From assembly GCA_029582155.1 (NCBI GenBank), contig CM055895.1:19641004-19705003 (forward strand): 64,000 bases of DNA. Reading direction: 5' to 3'. The stretch comes from Panopea generosa (lineage: Eukaryota > Mollusca > Bivalvia > Adapedonta > Hiatellidae). The position numbers and the translations under genes are program-made. Under the pieces are notes generated by a model. The model did no database searches. It was not told the DNA's origin and saw only the letters and a program-made list of their open reading frames with translations. Shown piece after piece: positions 24,613-37,597 of this stretch (position 1 is the first letter of the stretch; each line of letters starts with the position of its first letter).

Positions 24613-24977
24613 AGTGTTTTGTAGTGATAGACACTTGTTTTTTGCATACCGGATAAGGATATCTGCATTTTTACCGGGGTCAGATTTTTTTTCTCACCCT
24701 AGTGCCGAGATAAAATTCTTGCGCTGTAACACTGGAACAATCTAGATGACGTAAGTAATAAAATATAAGACATAAATCATATAACTTAAAGTCTTAAATG
24801 TGGTCGGTGTAAAATCTATAAAACAAATAAATTTAAAATAATTATTTAATATTTACTCTGTAAGGATTGGAACAAAAATCGAGCATATTTGTTTCCATGA
24901 GTCATTGCATGACGTAAAGTCTCAAAATAATGTCATTTAACTATGACAAATCAACATCATAATTATATATATAATCT
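24613..24977. other. AT-rich spacer, no gene seen
   Basis: No exon or element could be supported. Confidence 0.35.
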
Positions 24978-25186
24978 CCCGCCCGGCAACAGTCTCCGTG
25001 ATGATTGATATACGACATTGTGTCTAATTATCATTCGTCTCTCACCACTGATTCAAGTGGGAAAGTTATCAGTTACTAACAGAGACGGGGTGTGCTCGAG
25101 TACTGGTTTATCCCAGGAAACAGTGGTTAGGTGAACTGATCGTCTGTTAGCCCTCGATGGCATAAAAATGACGCTAAATATTCAAT
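24978..25186 (+). mobile_element. tRNA-derived SINE (family S1), 5'-truncated
   Basis: It begins at CCCGCCCGGCAACAGTCTCC, the end of the tRNA-like head, and continues with ATACGACATTGTGTCTAATT, TCTCTCACCACTGATTCAAG, GGGGTGTGCTCGAGTACTGG, GAACTGATCGTCTGTTAGCC and AATATTCAATCAATATATA. A and B boxes are missing. Confidence 0.85.
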
Positions 25187-25229
25187 CAATATATATATAT
25201 TCAGGCAAGTCCAAAAGTTCTTAACCAAT

Positions 25230-25474
25230 ATACGCACAAGAGCCAAGTTTTACAGAAAACATCAAGCGATGAATCTGAAGTGATATAACACTAGGTTAAT
25301 ATAAAAAATATGTCCTTTGTTTGTTAGACTCCTACACCATAAATTATGTGATAAACCTTTATATCACATAATTCACAGCGCAGGAGTGTAATATTGAAAC
25401 ATAATACATATTTTTATATTAACCTAGTGCAATATCACTACTGATTCATTGCTCAGCATTCTCTATATAACTTG
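25230..25474. mobile_element. Palindromic foldback MITE, ~245 bp
   Basis: The left arm (CAAGTTTTACAG, GATGAATCTGAAGTGATAT, CACTAGGTTAATATAAAAA, ACTCCTACACC, AATTATGTGATA) is followed after about 7 bp by its reverse complement (TATCACATAATT, CAGGAGTGTAATATT, TTTTTATATTAACCTAGTGC, ATATCACTACTGATTCATTG, ending AACTTG at 25474). The arms are about 115 bp with scattered mismatches. There is no coding capacity, and no target-site duplication could be decided. The superfamily is unknown. Confidence 0.8.
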
Positions 25475-25990
25475 CCCTCTCCTACTTGAAATGCTGATCG
25501 GCTTTTTGACTTTCCCTAACATAAAATTGACATTGACTTGACATGGTAAAATGACGTTTTTTTCAGTCATTACATCATAATTATAGAAACTTATATGCAC
25601 GATTTTTTTTTATTCATATAGAGGTGATCTGAAAAATAAATGGTACATCTACCATTTTTCTTAGTTATATGACTTGTGATAAAATGAATCTTACATTCAA
25701 CTCATTGGCAAAAAAATAAATGATGCTCTGTTTGTTTTGATATTAAGGTCTTATTTTCCACACATTACAGGTTATAAAAATTAAGGCATCCAATTACACT
25801 GGAGGAAGAATATGTCAGATTAAATCTGAATAAAACCACCATTCTTCAACAAATAAATGACATTCTCAAAAACATGTGCTGTGAAATTGACAAGAGTTTT
25901 CCGATTTCATGTTAAGGCGAAACAACAAAAGAAATTTTGTTTATCTGCTTATATCGTCATATCCATAGATTTTTATGACACCAACTGGCT
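25475..25990. other. AT-rich spacer, no gene seen
   Basis: No exon, array or element could be supported. Confidence 0.35.
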
Positions 25991-25993
25991 TCG

Positions 25994-26200
25994 ATACAAC
26001 CTGACAATTATCAGTATACAACCTGACAATTATCAGTTTACAACCTGACAATTATCAGTATACAACCTGACAATTATCAGTTTACAACCTGAAAATTATC
26101 AGTATACATCTTGTTAATTATCAGTTTACAACCTGTCAATTATCAGTATACAACCTGTCAATTATCAGTATAAACCCTGTCAATTATCAGTATTCAATCA
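25994..26200. repeat. Short minisatellite, 22 bp unit, about 9 copies
   Basis: The unit reads CAACCTGACAATTATCAGTA plus TA or TT. Later copies change to CCTGTCAATTATC. Unit length is constant. Confidence 0.95.
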
Positions 26201-26944
26201 CAGGACAGTTGATTAATTTTGTTTACATGAAAAACTTTACTCGCCCTTCATAATGAATAGACAAAAGACGTGGTAATTCCCCCAAAAAACATGTTTTTCA
26301 AACATTTCAGCTATTCTGTAACTATAACTCTATTTCATGCCAGAATTTTATGTACATTGAAGCAGAAAATAAAAAAGCACACAATTCAAATTTTGTTTCT
26401 TTATTTGTAAAACATTGATGCAATAGTTTTGTTAAAAAAGCATGAAATAAAGATTTTCTCTTGTTTCTGTGCTATTCGCTGGTTGTTTGGCTAAAATATT
26501 ACTTCCGTAATTCACATTATGAAAGATGTAATGTGATTATACTCGAAAACAAATTTGCATATTCATAAAATAATACATCAATATTTTCACATTTTGCATT
26601 GAGGCTTAAGTGGTGGTATTGTTTCCAGTGCCCACCGATAGGAGGTAAGTCACACATGCTCAACTGATAGATACAATTTCTTAAACACGATGTTTGATTC
26701 TACAAATATATAACAAAATGCATCTAACATTATGAGAAATGTAATGCTGTTATAATTTTAAACGGACCTGTACATTTCTCTAATAAATCATTTGTATTTT
26801 TTATAATATTTTTTGCCTCATGGTTATCAACTGAGCAAGGGCACCGCAAACCATTTTCAAGATAAAAATGTGCATGTTAATGGAGTTTCATTTTAATATA
26901 TATCAATACATCAATCCAAACTTTTTTAGTATATTCATCAAAAT
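26201..26944. other. AT-rich spacer, no gene seen
   Basis: No exon, array or element could be supported. Confidence 0.35.
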
Positions 26945-27200
26945 AACAAAATAAAAAGGTTTTTGACCAATTTAAGGGCCATAACTCTGAAGATAATGGT
27001 CTGTATTGGCTGGTTACCGGACCTGGCTCAGATTTTATAGAGATACACACTTTGTTTAAGTTGGCTTCAGTTCCGATAAAGAATAGTTATTGAGCGGAAA
27101 CGTTAGCATTTTTGACTAATTAAAGGGCCATAACTCTAAAGATAATAGTCTGAATTGGTTGGTTATTGAACTTGGCCTAGATGTAGATTTATAAGAACTT
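26945..27200 (+). repeat. Interspersed repeat with AAGGGCCATAACTCTG motif, two adjacent copies
   Basis: Two modules about 150 bp apart each read TTTTTGAC, TTAAGGGCCATAACTCTGAA or TAAAGGGCCATAACTCTAAA, GATAATGGTCTG, TTGGCTGGTTACCGGACCTG, and in the first TAGTTATTGAGCGGAAAC. I recall this phrase as widespread in bivalve genomes but cannot name the family. Another copy lies at 37598-37975. Confidence 0.6.
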
Positions 27201-28074
27201 CTGTGATAGTTATTCAATAAAGAACAAAGACTAAATACAACATAATAAGTTGGTCATACTAATTGAGAAATATTCACTTCTCCCTGAATTTCTCTCACTT
27301 CTACCTATCTTATTCAAACTCTAATACTTGTGATTTTACACATGCATAATGTAAAGGGGAGATAACCCTACATTTAAATAAACCACCAAAGAAAAAGTTT
27401 GACAATGAATATGCCAATCGCATGCAAACTTTGCTCCCTGCCCCTTTTTCTTGCTCCCTGCCCCTTTTCCTGGTCTCAAAAAAACACTACAACAATTCAA
27501 ACACTACAACAATTCAATCAATATTATGTGAAGCAGCCAGTCTGGAAAATGTTGTCAAACCAAGAGAGACGCTTTGCTACTTTCTGCATGGAGAGTTTTG
27601 ATTGATTGCCACAAAATACGAATGACAATAGTACCCAGCAGTATTTGTAGATGTGCTTCGCCAACAAATTGATGGGCTACCATGACTCCCAAAAGTCTTT
27701 GAAACAGTTAACTAAAACTTCTGTTGCATTGAACGATATAGCTATATGGAATTAAACTGCTGGTATTTTTGAAAAGTGAAGACATTCAGTCTTAAGTTTT
27801 GATAAGAAATTCAATACTTACTGAAGTAAAGTATAAATGGATTTAAACAACAGAAAAGTTTAACCGATATACAAATTATTTCATTCTCTTTTTCTAATCT
27901 TTTATCTTCCGTTATCGTTCAATGACATTAACATGGCTAATAGTGTTCAATCAAACTTTTAACAATCCAATTATTTTTCATTGTTACTTATTATTGTTAC
28001 TCACTAACTATTTATAAATTGTTATATTTGAATAGAATCCCATCTTGGGGAAATTGGCTTCAAGGGAATACAAT
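27201..28074. other. AT-rich spacer, no gene seen
   Basis: A 68-codon frame at 27399-27605 includes a short direct duplication (CTTGCTCCCTGCCCCTTTT) and another (CAAACACTACAACAATT). Neither it nor anything else here is supported as a gene. Confidence 0.35.
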
Positions 28075-28240
28075 TTATCAGGTTTTTTCAAATTTTAAAA
28101 TTGCCTGAAAACCAATATATCATGCTTATAAATTATACTCACTGACCTGGTATTGCCGAAGAATATCAATTTAAACATGCCAAAATAATATATTGATTTC
28201 TAACCTGGGCTACGCGCCTAGGTTAGACTAAAATATATTT
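28075..28240 (-). repeat. Dispersed repeat family C, copy 3 (fragment)
   Basis: Its reverse complement runs TAACCTAGGCGCGTAGCCCA, ATTATTTTGGCATGTTTAAA, TTCGGCAATACCAGGTCAGT, GAGTATAATTTATAAGCATG, matching the 3' part of the copies at 14400-14545 and 11490-11545. Confidence 0.7.
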
Positions 28241-31200
28241 CCTAGGGCTGTTCCGATAAACCGGTATACCAGTTTATTGCAGTTTGTTTCTGAGCAATCT
28301 GCATATTGTATTGGCAAGGCCCGTATAGGCATTGCCGTGATAAAGTCATAAGTTATGCATAATTCAATATCCTTTAATATAAAGCCGAAAAACAGCATCA
28401 AATCTATTCAAATGATCAAATATCAATAGATCAAACAAATAGTCTAACTTCTGTATTCTATTTATAAATCATAAATCTGCAGGGCTCACGCTGTCGGTTG
28501 CCAAAAGCACCAATTTGCAATAAAAAAAATAAATATATCAAGGACATTTCACAAGTAAATAAAACAAAGACTTCGGATAAAAGGTTGTCTCCATATCTTA
28601 TCTTAGAAAACATCATCAAATAAACGATTGAAAACACAGTTAAAATAGTTTATTTATGTATTTCAAACCATTTCCTACTCTGTTTCATCACATTGCCAGG
28701 ATGTTGACCTTCTTAATTGGTTGCATTAAAAGTCAGCACCTTTTTCGAAGTGTGACTCCGTTAATATTTCTTGTAGTAACGGGATCTTTTAGACTTTTTT
28801 CAGTCCTGCATGTAAATCTAGAATCAGTTCTATAGACCCGACTTCCGTATTTCAAATGTTCAATAATTATGTTTGTACAGATATAATTTAAGTAAATAAA
28901 ATCTTTAAATTTCAATAAGCATTTAAAAAAAAACCTCAAGAATATTAGAACAAGTAGGCTGCTTTTAAAAAGCATCCAATAGTTAGGTCTTATAAACGAT
29001 GTGGCAATTAAAGTGAATGAATGTGTAAGTTTGGTTCCTTGTACAGGGTTCTCAATACACGGTGATACCAAATCCCGACAATGTTCCGGTTGACACAGCG
29101 AATTCCTGGCTGCAGGTGTGACTGATAGTAACTTTGGTGTTTAAATGTACTGATCTCAATCATTATGTATTGCCATTTGCATATTTATAAAAAAAACTTA
29201 TATTGTCTAACATATTTACTGCTATGTTCTATACAATTTACTACTGTGATAATAATATATTTTAAAATAATTTGTATCCATATTTTAAATTAATTTGTGG
29301 ATATATCATTTTTAAAAACAACAATAAAAAATTACTGTTTTTCCAAAACTTGTGCATTCGGCTGATATATCTGATTTTGACGACCTGCTGAAAATATGTC
29401 ACACCGGTAAACTATCTTTATACTTCTGTTGTGTCGAATAAAATAAACAACTGTAGCTGTTTAATTAATTATTTTCATTGTTATGGGTTCAGAATATTAT
29501 AATAATTGAGTAAATACATCGTTATTTGAAAATTATTTACATCAACTCGGTAGGAATCTGTCAGAAACAGCAATAAATTGTCAAAAAAGATAAGTTTCAA
29601 GACCTCATTTACGCAAAGAATTTTAGAAAATTGCTTGATTTAAGGCATTACCATTTTTTTTCCCTGATTAAATTTGCAAAGAACAATTCATAGTTATCTC
29701 AATTAGTGCATTAAACGTCACAATCAATTATAACACACCGCATTTGAATATTCCTCTTGGCAAGAAAGTGTTTCGGAACATGATTAAGTTTTAATATCAA
29801 TAGCGGTTTGTACATCCCCATGATGCACTGTTTAGAAAAATAATGGCGACCTCTGTGTGGCGAATGCCGTGTTTTTAACATGTGATTATGATGTTTCAAT
29901 ATGGCAGCACCAAGGGTCAATTTTTTAACTCGCCCTTATATAGGGCTCATGCGACCTAACCAAAAAATAAATCAGGTAGAGCTAGTGTCGGTTCTAGTCT
30001 CTGGAGCTCCAACTTTGCATTTCAATATGCGTATATGGATTCTAAATTAAGTTAATAGAACTCCATTTGGCATTCAACCTTTAATTTTAATTTGCATATG
30101 AAAATAAAAGGAAAATTGGGAACAAATAAAAACATATAAATCAAACAATAAACTGTTCCGCATAACCCACAAAATACGAAAGTATTTTTCACTTGATACT
30201 TGTGTATTTCAAATCAATGAGAACATGATTGTTTTCTAATATTAGCAGCGTATCGTATCGTATTTGGTCATTTATACAGTTTTATGCGTAGTAAAATTTG
30301 TTTCATTTAAGAAAGAGTTTGAATGACACGCAAAGGACAACAAGCAGTGTATATGCCTGCTGTCCCACCCATTCTCCCCACTAATTGGAAAAATAAACTT
30401 CATAGGTGCATAATGGCTCCTGTCAATCAGATCATTTTCTCCAATGGAAATGAAACTTTTTGCTTGTTGGAACCCTAAATACCCTAAATACCGTCTCAAG
30501 TTGAATATCCAGCAACAGTTTCAATAAACATAGTGGAGTCAGACGGACAGATATTAGATAAACTTCCACCACAAAAAAGAATACTGTCGGATATGTATCC
30601 GGAAGACTCTGTAGGTTATGTCTTTCTTTATCCATAAAGTCACTGACATACAACCATCACTGTTCTCTCATCAATTAAATAAATTAAATCAAGCATTCTC
30701 CTTACACTTTTTTTCTCATTAATTTTAGATGAATCATCTTGTTTTGAGAATCACTGGTGAGACAAGGTATTTTCATTTGTGTATTTTTTTAGTTATTTGT
30801 TCTCATAAATAAAACAGTGTTGACAACTCTGCATATGCACCCAATGCAAATGACACTTAATAAAACAGGAAAACAATTTCAATCAACTATTTTCAGTTTT
30901 GAATTAAAAAAGGATACTCAGAAATTATAAAACTGAATTTACCCACATTCCATTTACTCACATTTTATTTACTTATATTCTTTTTACTCATATTCAATTT
31001 ATTCAAATTGATTTTGAAATTATGAGGTCAAAGTCACTTTCCAAAACATTTTATTTTAAACTTATTTTACTTCAATTAAGAAACAAAATTGAAATACAAT
31101 CAACTAATCAACTCAAAGGGTCAGTTCATAATGTTTCAAGTTATAAATTATTTGTTTTTGTCATACTGTTACGATATTTAGATGAAATTAAGATGAATTT

Positions 31201-31290
31201 CACTTCTGACAGCTTACAAGATCTGCAAAGTTCTAGTTCCTGCATTCCACCAATGTACTGTTTACAAGGGTCTTAGTAATACTATACTGC
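28241..31290. other. Spacer, no confirmed gene; possible unresolved exons
   Basis: About 3 kb without arrays. It should contain downstream exons if the minus-strand signal-peptide exon at 31381-31304 is real. One candidate acceptor lies on the minus strand at 29110-29111 (CACACCTGCAG), followed by a locally GC-richer stretch, but I could not choose a frame with confidence. Minus-strand open frames at 29071-28733, 29920-29711 and 30653-30272 have no recognisable domain. Confidence 0.3.
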
Positions 31291-31303
31291 TAATGAAACT
31301 TAC

Positions 31304-31381
31304 CGTATCTCTGGGTCTGGACTGTATCAAATGAATATTACCCAGCAGTGGGAGGAGTATCAAGACCAGTAATGATGTCAT
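31304..31381 (-). CDS. Candidate first coding exon of a secreted protein (signal peptide exon)
   Basis: Read on the minus strand from ATG at 31381, 26 complete codons begin MTSLLVLILLPLLG and end QSRPRDT, then meet the consensus splice donor GTAAGT (31303-31298) in phase 0. The N-terminal hydrophobic run of leucines fits a classical signal peptide, with the polar RPRD region after the likely cleavage site. The ATG has A at -3, an acceptable start context. I do not recognise the protein and did not find later exons. They should lie to the left, below 31290. A 35 bp minisatellite starts only about 140 bp upstream of the ATG. A chance combination of ORF and donor is possible. Confidence 0.4.
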
Positions 31382-31521
31382 TATGGTAAACCAGTCAACT
31401 CAGTTATAGTGCACACATAACATGTATCTGAAACTGAACAATAAATAACAAAATTAAATATGGGTACAAGTATTCAGTGACATGACACATTTTATAACGA
31501 ATGTAATTAAGAGATTAGAGT

Positions 31522-34500
31522 CAAGTAATACATCCTGACCAAAAGTCAACATAAGTCAAGCAATACATTCTGAACATGTGTCAACATAAGCCAAGCAATA
31601 AATCCTGACCAGAAGTCAACACGAGTCAAGCAATATATTCTGAACATGTGTCAACATAAGTCAAGCAATAAATCCTGACCAGAAGTCAACACGAGTCAAG
31701 CAATACATCCTGACCATGTGTCAACATAAGTCAAGCAATACATCCTGACCAGAAGTCAACATGAGTCAAGCAATACATCCTGACCATGTGTCAACAAAAG
31801 TCAAGCAATACATCCTAACTAGAAGTCAACATGAGTCAAGCAATACATCCTGGCCAGAAGTCAACACGAGTCAAGCAATACATCCTGACCATGTGTCAAC
31901 AAAAGTCAAGCAATACATCCTGACCATAAGTCAACACGAGCCAAGCAATACATCCTGACCAGAAGTCAACATGAGTCAAGCAATACATCCTGACAAGAAG
32001 TCAACACCAGTCAAGCAATACATCCTGACCAGAAGTCAACACAAGTCAAGCAATACATCCTGACAATAAGTCAACACTAGTCAAGCAATGCATGCTGACC
32101 ATGTGTCAACACAATTGTCAAGCAATACTTTCTAACCATTTGTCAACACAAACCAAGCAATACATCCTGACCATGTGTCAAAGTGAGTCAAGCGATACAT
32201 CCTGACCATGTGTCAATGCAAGTCAAGCAATACATCCTGGCCAGAAGTCAACACGAGTAAAGCAATACATCAAGACCATGTGTCAACAAAAGTCAAGCAA
32301 TACATCCTGACCAGAAGTAAACATGAGTCAAGCAATACATCCTGACCAGAAGTCAACACAAGTCAAGCAATACATCCTGACCAGTCAACATGAGTCAAGC
32401 AATGCATCTTGACCATGTGTCAACACAAGTCAAGTAATATATCCTGGCCAGAAGTCAACACGAGTCAAGCAATACATCCAGACCATGTGTCAAAGTGAGT
32501 CGAGCGATACATCCTGACCATGTGGTGATGCAAGTCAAGCAATACATCCTGGCCAGAAGTCAACACGAGTAAAGCAATACATCCAGACCATGTGTCAACA
32601 AAAGTCAAGCAATACATCCTGACCAGAAGTAAACATGAGTCAAGCAATACATCCTGACCAAAAGTCAACACAAGTCAAGCAATACATCCTGACCAGTCAA
32701 CATGAGTCAAGCAATGCATCCTGACCATGTGTCAACACAATTCAAGTAATATATCCTGGCCAGAAGTCAACACGAGTCAAGCAATACATCCAGACCATGT
32801 GTCAACAAAAGTCAAGCAATACATCCTGACCATAAGTTAACACAAGTCAAGCAATACATCCTCACCAGAAGTCAACACGAGTCAAGCAATATATACTGAC
32901 CATGTGTCAACACAAGTCAAGCAGTACATCCTGGCCAGAAGTCAACACGAGTCAAGCAATACATCCAGACCATGTGTCAATAAAAGTCAAGCAATACATC
33001 CTGACCAGAAGTCAACACAAGTCAAGCAATACATCCTGACCAGAAGTAAACACGAGTCAAGCAATACATCCCGACCATGTGTCAATGCGAGTAGAGCAAT
33101 ACATCCTGACCAAAACTCAACATGAGTCAAGCAATAACATCCTGACCAGAAGTCAACACGAGTCAAGCAATACATCCTGACCAGAAGTCAACATGAGTCA
33201 AGCAATACATCCTGACCATGTGTCAACACAAGTCAACCAATACATTCTAACTAGAAGTCAACACGAGTCAAGCAATACATCCTGGCCAGAAGTCAACATG
33301 AGTCAAGCAATACATCCTAACCATTTCTCAACAAGTCATTCAATATAACCTGACCAAAGGTCGACACAAATCAAACAATACCTCCTGGCCAGAAGTCAAC
33401 ACATGTCAAGCAATACATCCTGACATAACTCAACACAAGTCAAGCAATACATCCTGACAAGAAGTGAACATGAGTCAAGCAATACATACTGACCATGTGT
33501 CAACACAAGTCAAGCAATACATTCTGATCATAGGTCAACTCAGTTAAGCAATACATCCTGACCAGAAGTCAACAAAAGTTAAGCAATACATCCTGATCAA
33601 AAGTAAACATGATTCAAGCAATACATCCTGACCATGTGTAAACACAAGTCAAGCAATACATTCTAACCATTTGTCAACACAAGTCAAGCAATACATCCTG
33701 ACCATGTGTCAATGAGTCAAACAATACATTCTGACTATGTGTCAATGCAAGTCAAGCAATACATCTTGACCAGAAGTCAACATCAGTCAAGCAATACACC
33801 CTGACCAAAAATCAACATGAGCCAAGCAATACATCCTGACCATGTGTCAACATAAGTAAAGCAATACATCCTGACCAGAAGTCATCATGAGCAAGCAATA
33901 CATCCTGACAGAGTCAAGATGAGTCAAGAAATACATCCTGACTAAAGTCAACATGAGTCAAGCTATAAATCCTGACAAAAAGTCAACACGAGTCAAGCAA
34001 TACATCCTGACCAAAAGTCAACACGAGTCAACCAATACATTCTGACCAGAGGTCAACATGAGTCAAGCAATACATCCTGACAAAAAGTCAACACGAGTCA
34101 AGCAATACATCCTGACCAAAAGTCAACATGAGTCAAGCAATACATCCTGACCAGAGGTCAACACGAGTCAAGCAATACATCCTGACCAAAAGTCAACACG
34201 AGTCAAGCAATACATCCTGACCAGAGGTCAACATGAGTCAAGCAATACATCCTGACCAGAAGTTAACATGAGTCAAGCAATGCATCCTGACCAGAAGTCA
34301 AAATGAGTCAAGCAATACATCCTGACCTTGTGTCAACGCGAGTTAAGCAAAACATCCTGACCATAAGTCAACATAAGTCAAGCAATACATCATGACCATG
34401 TGTCATCATGAGTCAAGCAATAAATCCAGACCATGGTTCAACACAAGTCCAGGTATACATCCTGACCATGTGTCAACACAAGTCAAGCAATTCATCCTAA

Positions 34501-35300
34501 CAAGAAGTCCACATGAGTCGAGCAATATATCCTGACTAGAATTCAACATGAGTCAAGCTATACATTCTGACCATCTGTCAACATGAGTTAAGCAATACAT
34601 CCAGCCCATGTGTCAACATAAATCAAGTAATACATCCTGACCATGTGTCAATGCGAGTCAGGCAATACATCCTGACCGGAAGTCAACATGAGTCAAGCAA
34701 TACATTCTAACCATTTGTCAACACAAGTCAAACAATACATCCTGACCATGTGTCAATGAGAGTCAAACAATACATTCTGACCATGTGTCAATGCGAGTCA
34801 AGCAATACATTCTGACCAGAAGTCAACATGAGTCAAGCAATGAATCCTGACCAGAGGTCAACATGAGTCAAACAATACATCCTGACCATGTGTCACTGTG
34901 AGTCAAGCAATACATCCTGACCAAAGTCAACATGAGTCAAGCAATACACCTGACCATGTGTCAATGCAAGCCAAGCAATACATCCTGACCATAGTCAACA
35001 TGAGTCAAGCAATAACATCCTGACCAGAAGTCAACACGAGTCAAGCAATACATTCTGATAAAAAATCAACATGAGTCAAGCAATACATCCTGACCATGTG
35101 TCAACATAAGTCAAGCAATACATCCTGACCAGAAGTCATCATGAGTCAAGCAATACATCCTGACCAGAAGTCAACAAGAGTCAAGCAATACATCCTGACC
35201 AAAAGTCAACACGAGTCAAGCAATACATCCTAACCAGAAGTCAACATGAGTCAAGTAATACATCCTGACCAAAAGTCAACATGAGTCAAGCAAAACATCA
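31522..35300. repeat. Minisatellite, 35 bp unit, about 108 copies
   Basis: The unit contains GTCAAGCAATACATCCTGAC and CAGAAGTCAACACGA, with a second common version CATGTGTCAACACAA in the second half. Unit length is mostly 34-36 bp. Groups are duplicated: a distinctive run with AAAGTGAGTCAAGCGATAC near 32180 recurs near 32490 (about 310 bp, nine units). Open frames inside it are artefacts. It abuts the 53 bp array with no spacer. Confidence 0.96.
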
Positions 35301-35310
35301 TAATGCATGA

Positions 35311-36400
35311 CTACATGACTAAGCAATCTAACCCTGGAGCAAAGCTATACAAACTCACTTTGACTACATGACTAAGCAATCTAACCCTGGAGCAAAGCTA
35401 TACAAACTCACTATGACTACATGACTAAGCAATCTAACCCTGGAGCAAAGCTATACAAACACACTATGACTACATGACTAAGCAATCTAACCCTGGAGCA
35501 AAGCTATACAAACTCACTTTGACTACATAACTAGGCAATCTAACCCTGGAGTAAAGCTATACAAACTCACTTTTGACTACATGACTAAGCAATCTAACCC
35601 TGGTGCAAAGCTATACAAACTCACTTTGACTACATGACTAAGCAATCCTATCCTGGAGCAAAGCTATACAAATTTACTTTTACTATATGATTAAGCAACC
35701 TACCCTGGAGCAAAGCTATACAAATTAACTACATGACTAAACAAACCTACCATGGAGCAATGCTATACAAATTGATTACATGACTAAGCAACCCTATCCT
35801 GGAGCAAAGCTTTACACATTTACTTTGACTACATGAGTAAGCAATCTGCCCTTGGAGCAAAGCTATACATGACTAAACAAACCTGCCCTGGAGCAATACT
35901 ATACAAATTGACTACATGACTAAGCAATCCTATCCTGGAGCTAAGCTTTACACATTTACTTTGACTACATGACTAAGCAATCCTATCCTGGAGCAAAGCT
36001 ATACAAATTTACTTTTACTATATGACTAAGCAACCTACCCTGGAGCAAAGCTATACAAATTTACTACATGACTAAGCAATCCTACCATGGAGCAATGCTA
36101 TACAAATTGACTCCATGACTAAGCAATCCTACCCTGAAGCTAAGCTTTACACGTTTACTTTGACTACATGAGTAAGCAATCCACCCTTGGAGCTAAGCTT
36201 TACAAATTTACTTTGACAATACATGAGTAAGCAAACCTACCCTGGAGCAAAGCTATACAAACTCACTTTGACTACAAAACTAAGCAATCCTACCCTGGAG
36301 CAAAGCTATACAAAATCACCTTGGCTACATGACTAAGCAATCCAACCTTGGAGCTAAGCTTTACAAATTTCATTTCACAGAAAAACAATGACTCATAAGT
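35311..36400. repeat. Minisatellite, 53 bp unit, about 20 copies
   Basis: The unit contains TGACTACATGACTAAGCAAT, CTAACCCTGGAGCAAAGCTA and TACAAACTCACTT. The first six copies are nearly identical; later copies diverge and some lose 10-15 bp. It starts immediately after the 35 bp array. Confidence 0.94.
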
Positions 36401-36819
36401 TTGACTACATAACCAGGCAATATATATCCTGCCCCAGAGCTGAAGCACACTTTGCTTCACAGAAAAAATGACCCTTAACCAAAGTCAGACAGTGTGACTA
36501 CTTACCTAATGCACCCAGAGCCAAGACTACATCCTCAGAGAAACATTCACACTTACTATTCCTGTTAAATACTATGTTCCATCGAATAAAAGAAAGAAAG
36601 AATAACTAAATTACCAACTGCCCCTATGGCCATCCTTTATATCAGTTTAATGAGAATTTCCTAAGAAAGTTGGTGTGAGCCTGCATGCAATTCCAAGGAT
36701 TTTGGTCCCTCCCCCTCCGGTCATCAGAGGGGAAACCTCCCATGTTGGTATATTGTATAAAAATTATGTAATATAAGATTTTCTATGGCAGTACTAAGAA
36801 ATTCCATGTTACTTGTAAC
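36401..36819. other. Spacer, no gene seen
   Basis: It begins with decayed 53 bp units, then a patch rich in CTCCCCCTCCGG near 36710. No exon could be supported. Confidence 0.35.
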
Positions 36820-36985
36820 AGGCTTAGATGTTGTTCTACTTTCTCATTCTTGAAGTGATTTCATTGGCTGAGGAAGTAGGTCAATATCTACTGATGGTCA
36901 TAACATTCTAGGTAAAATAATCATTATGTTCTACTTTGAAAAATCTGAGCGATTCTATTGGCTGAGAAAGTAAGACATCTAAACA
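36820..36985 (+). repeat. Dispersed repeat family D, copy 1
   Basis: It contains GATTTCATTGGCTGAGGAAG, TCTACTGATGGTCATAACAT, TTATGTTCTACTTTG and GAGCGATTCTATTGGCTGAG. The reverse complement of 54940-55090 carries the same series in the same order. The ATTGGCTGA words repeat about 110 bp apart. An open frame reading through it on the minus strand is not supported. Confidence 0.65.
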
Positions 36986-37597
36986 GTGTTTAACTAAAGT
37001 TTTTAATCCCTCTTCTGAATTCATCAGAGTGGAACACCCAAGAGTTGGAACAATACAGTGTGTAACTATGGATTTTATGCCCTTTTCCAAAATCATGTTA
37101 GAGGAAACCCTCAGACTTAGGAGAAATCCCCAAAGAGTTAGAGGAAATCTTAAGATTTGGTACAATACTGGGTGCAACTTCGGTAAGATGTGTTGTGAAC
37201 ATAATATATAATATTTGCTATGTCGCTAAGATCATTGTGACCTTCCTTTTATTAAAGTCTGAAATGCAATTTCTTAGTTAAGCAAGCTTTTTAGTGCATA
37301 AAATCCTGGATGAAGATTTTGGCTTGACTGACCTGAGAGAACAAATACAATGTACTTTACAGAAGCTGACAACATATTTATAAAGTAACAGTGACCTTGA
37401 CATTTGACATTGCGTAAAACAATTCCAAACAAGCACAAGGCGGAATTAATGGCATTACAGGGAATATCTTGCAGGAAAGCAAGAACCATTAACTGTTATT
37501 ATAAAGCAATTAGGATAAGGATTGTCACATAGAATTATTGGAGAATAACACTTGCAGATTTTGAGGCGGTACTGAGTGAATTTTCCACAATATTAAA
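36986..37597. other. Spacer, no gene seen
   Basis: Around 37020-37190 short phrases (CATCAGAGTGGAACACCC; TTGGAACAATACAGTGTG; TTGGTACAATACTGGGTG) recur in degenerate form, continuing the pattern of family D. No exon could be supported. Confidence 0.35.

Noticed and set aside
23598..24745. Open frame of 289 codons and overlapping ones with I/Y/S/L-rich repeats, like a membrane protein
   Set aside because: All three plus frames are open because the pyrimidine-rich ~32 bp unit lacks stops; unit length changes without regard to frame.
28733..29071. A 112-codon minus-strand frame with a hydrophobic segment
   Set aside because: AT-driven composition, no recognisable domain. A Cys-rich look just upstream is interesting, but no frame could be fixed.
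8030..36400. Regular direct repeats that could be taken for CRISPR arrays
   Set aside because: Units are contiguous, with no unique spacers of constant length, no cas genes and clear eukaryotic context. They are minisatellites.
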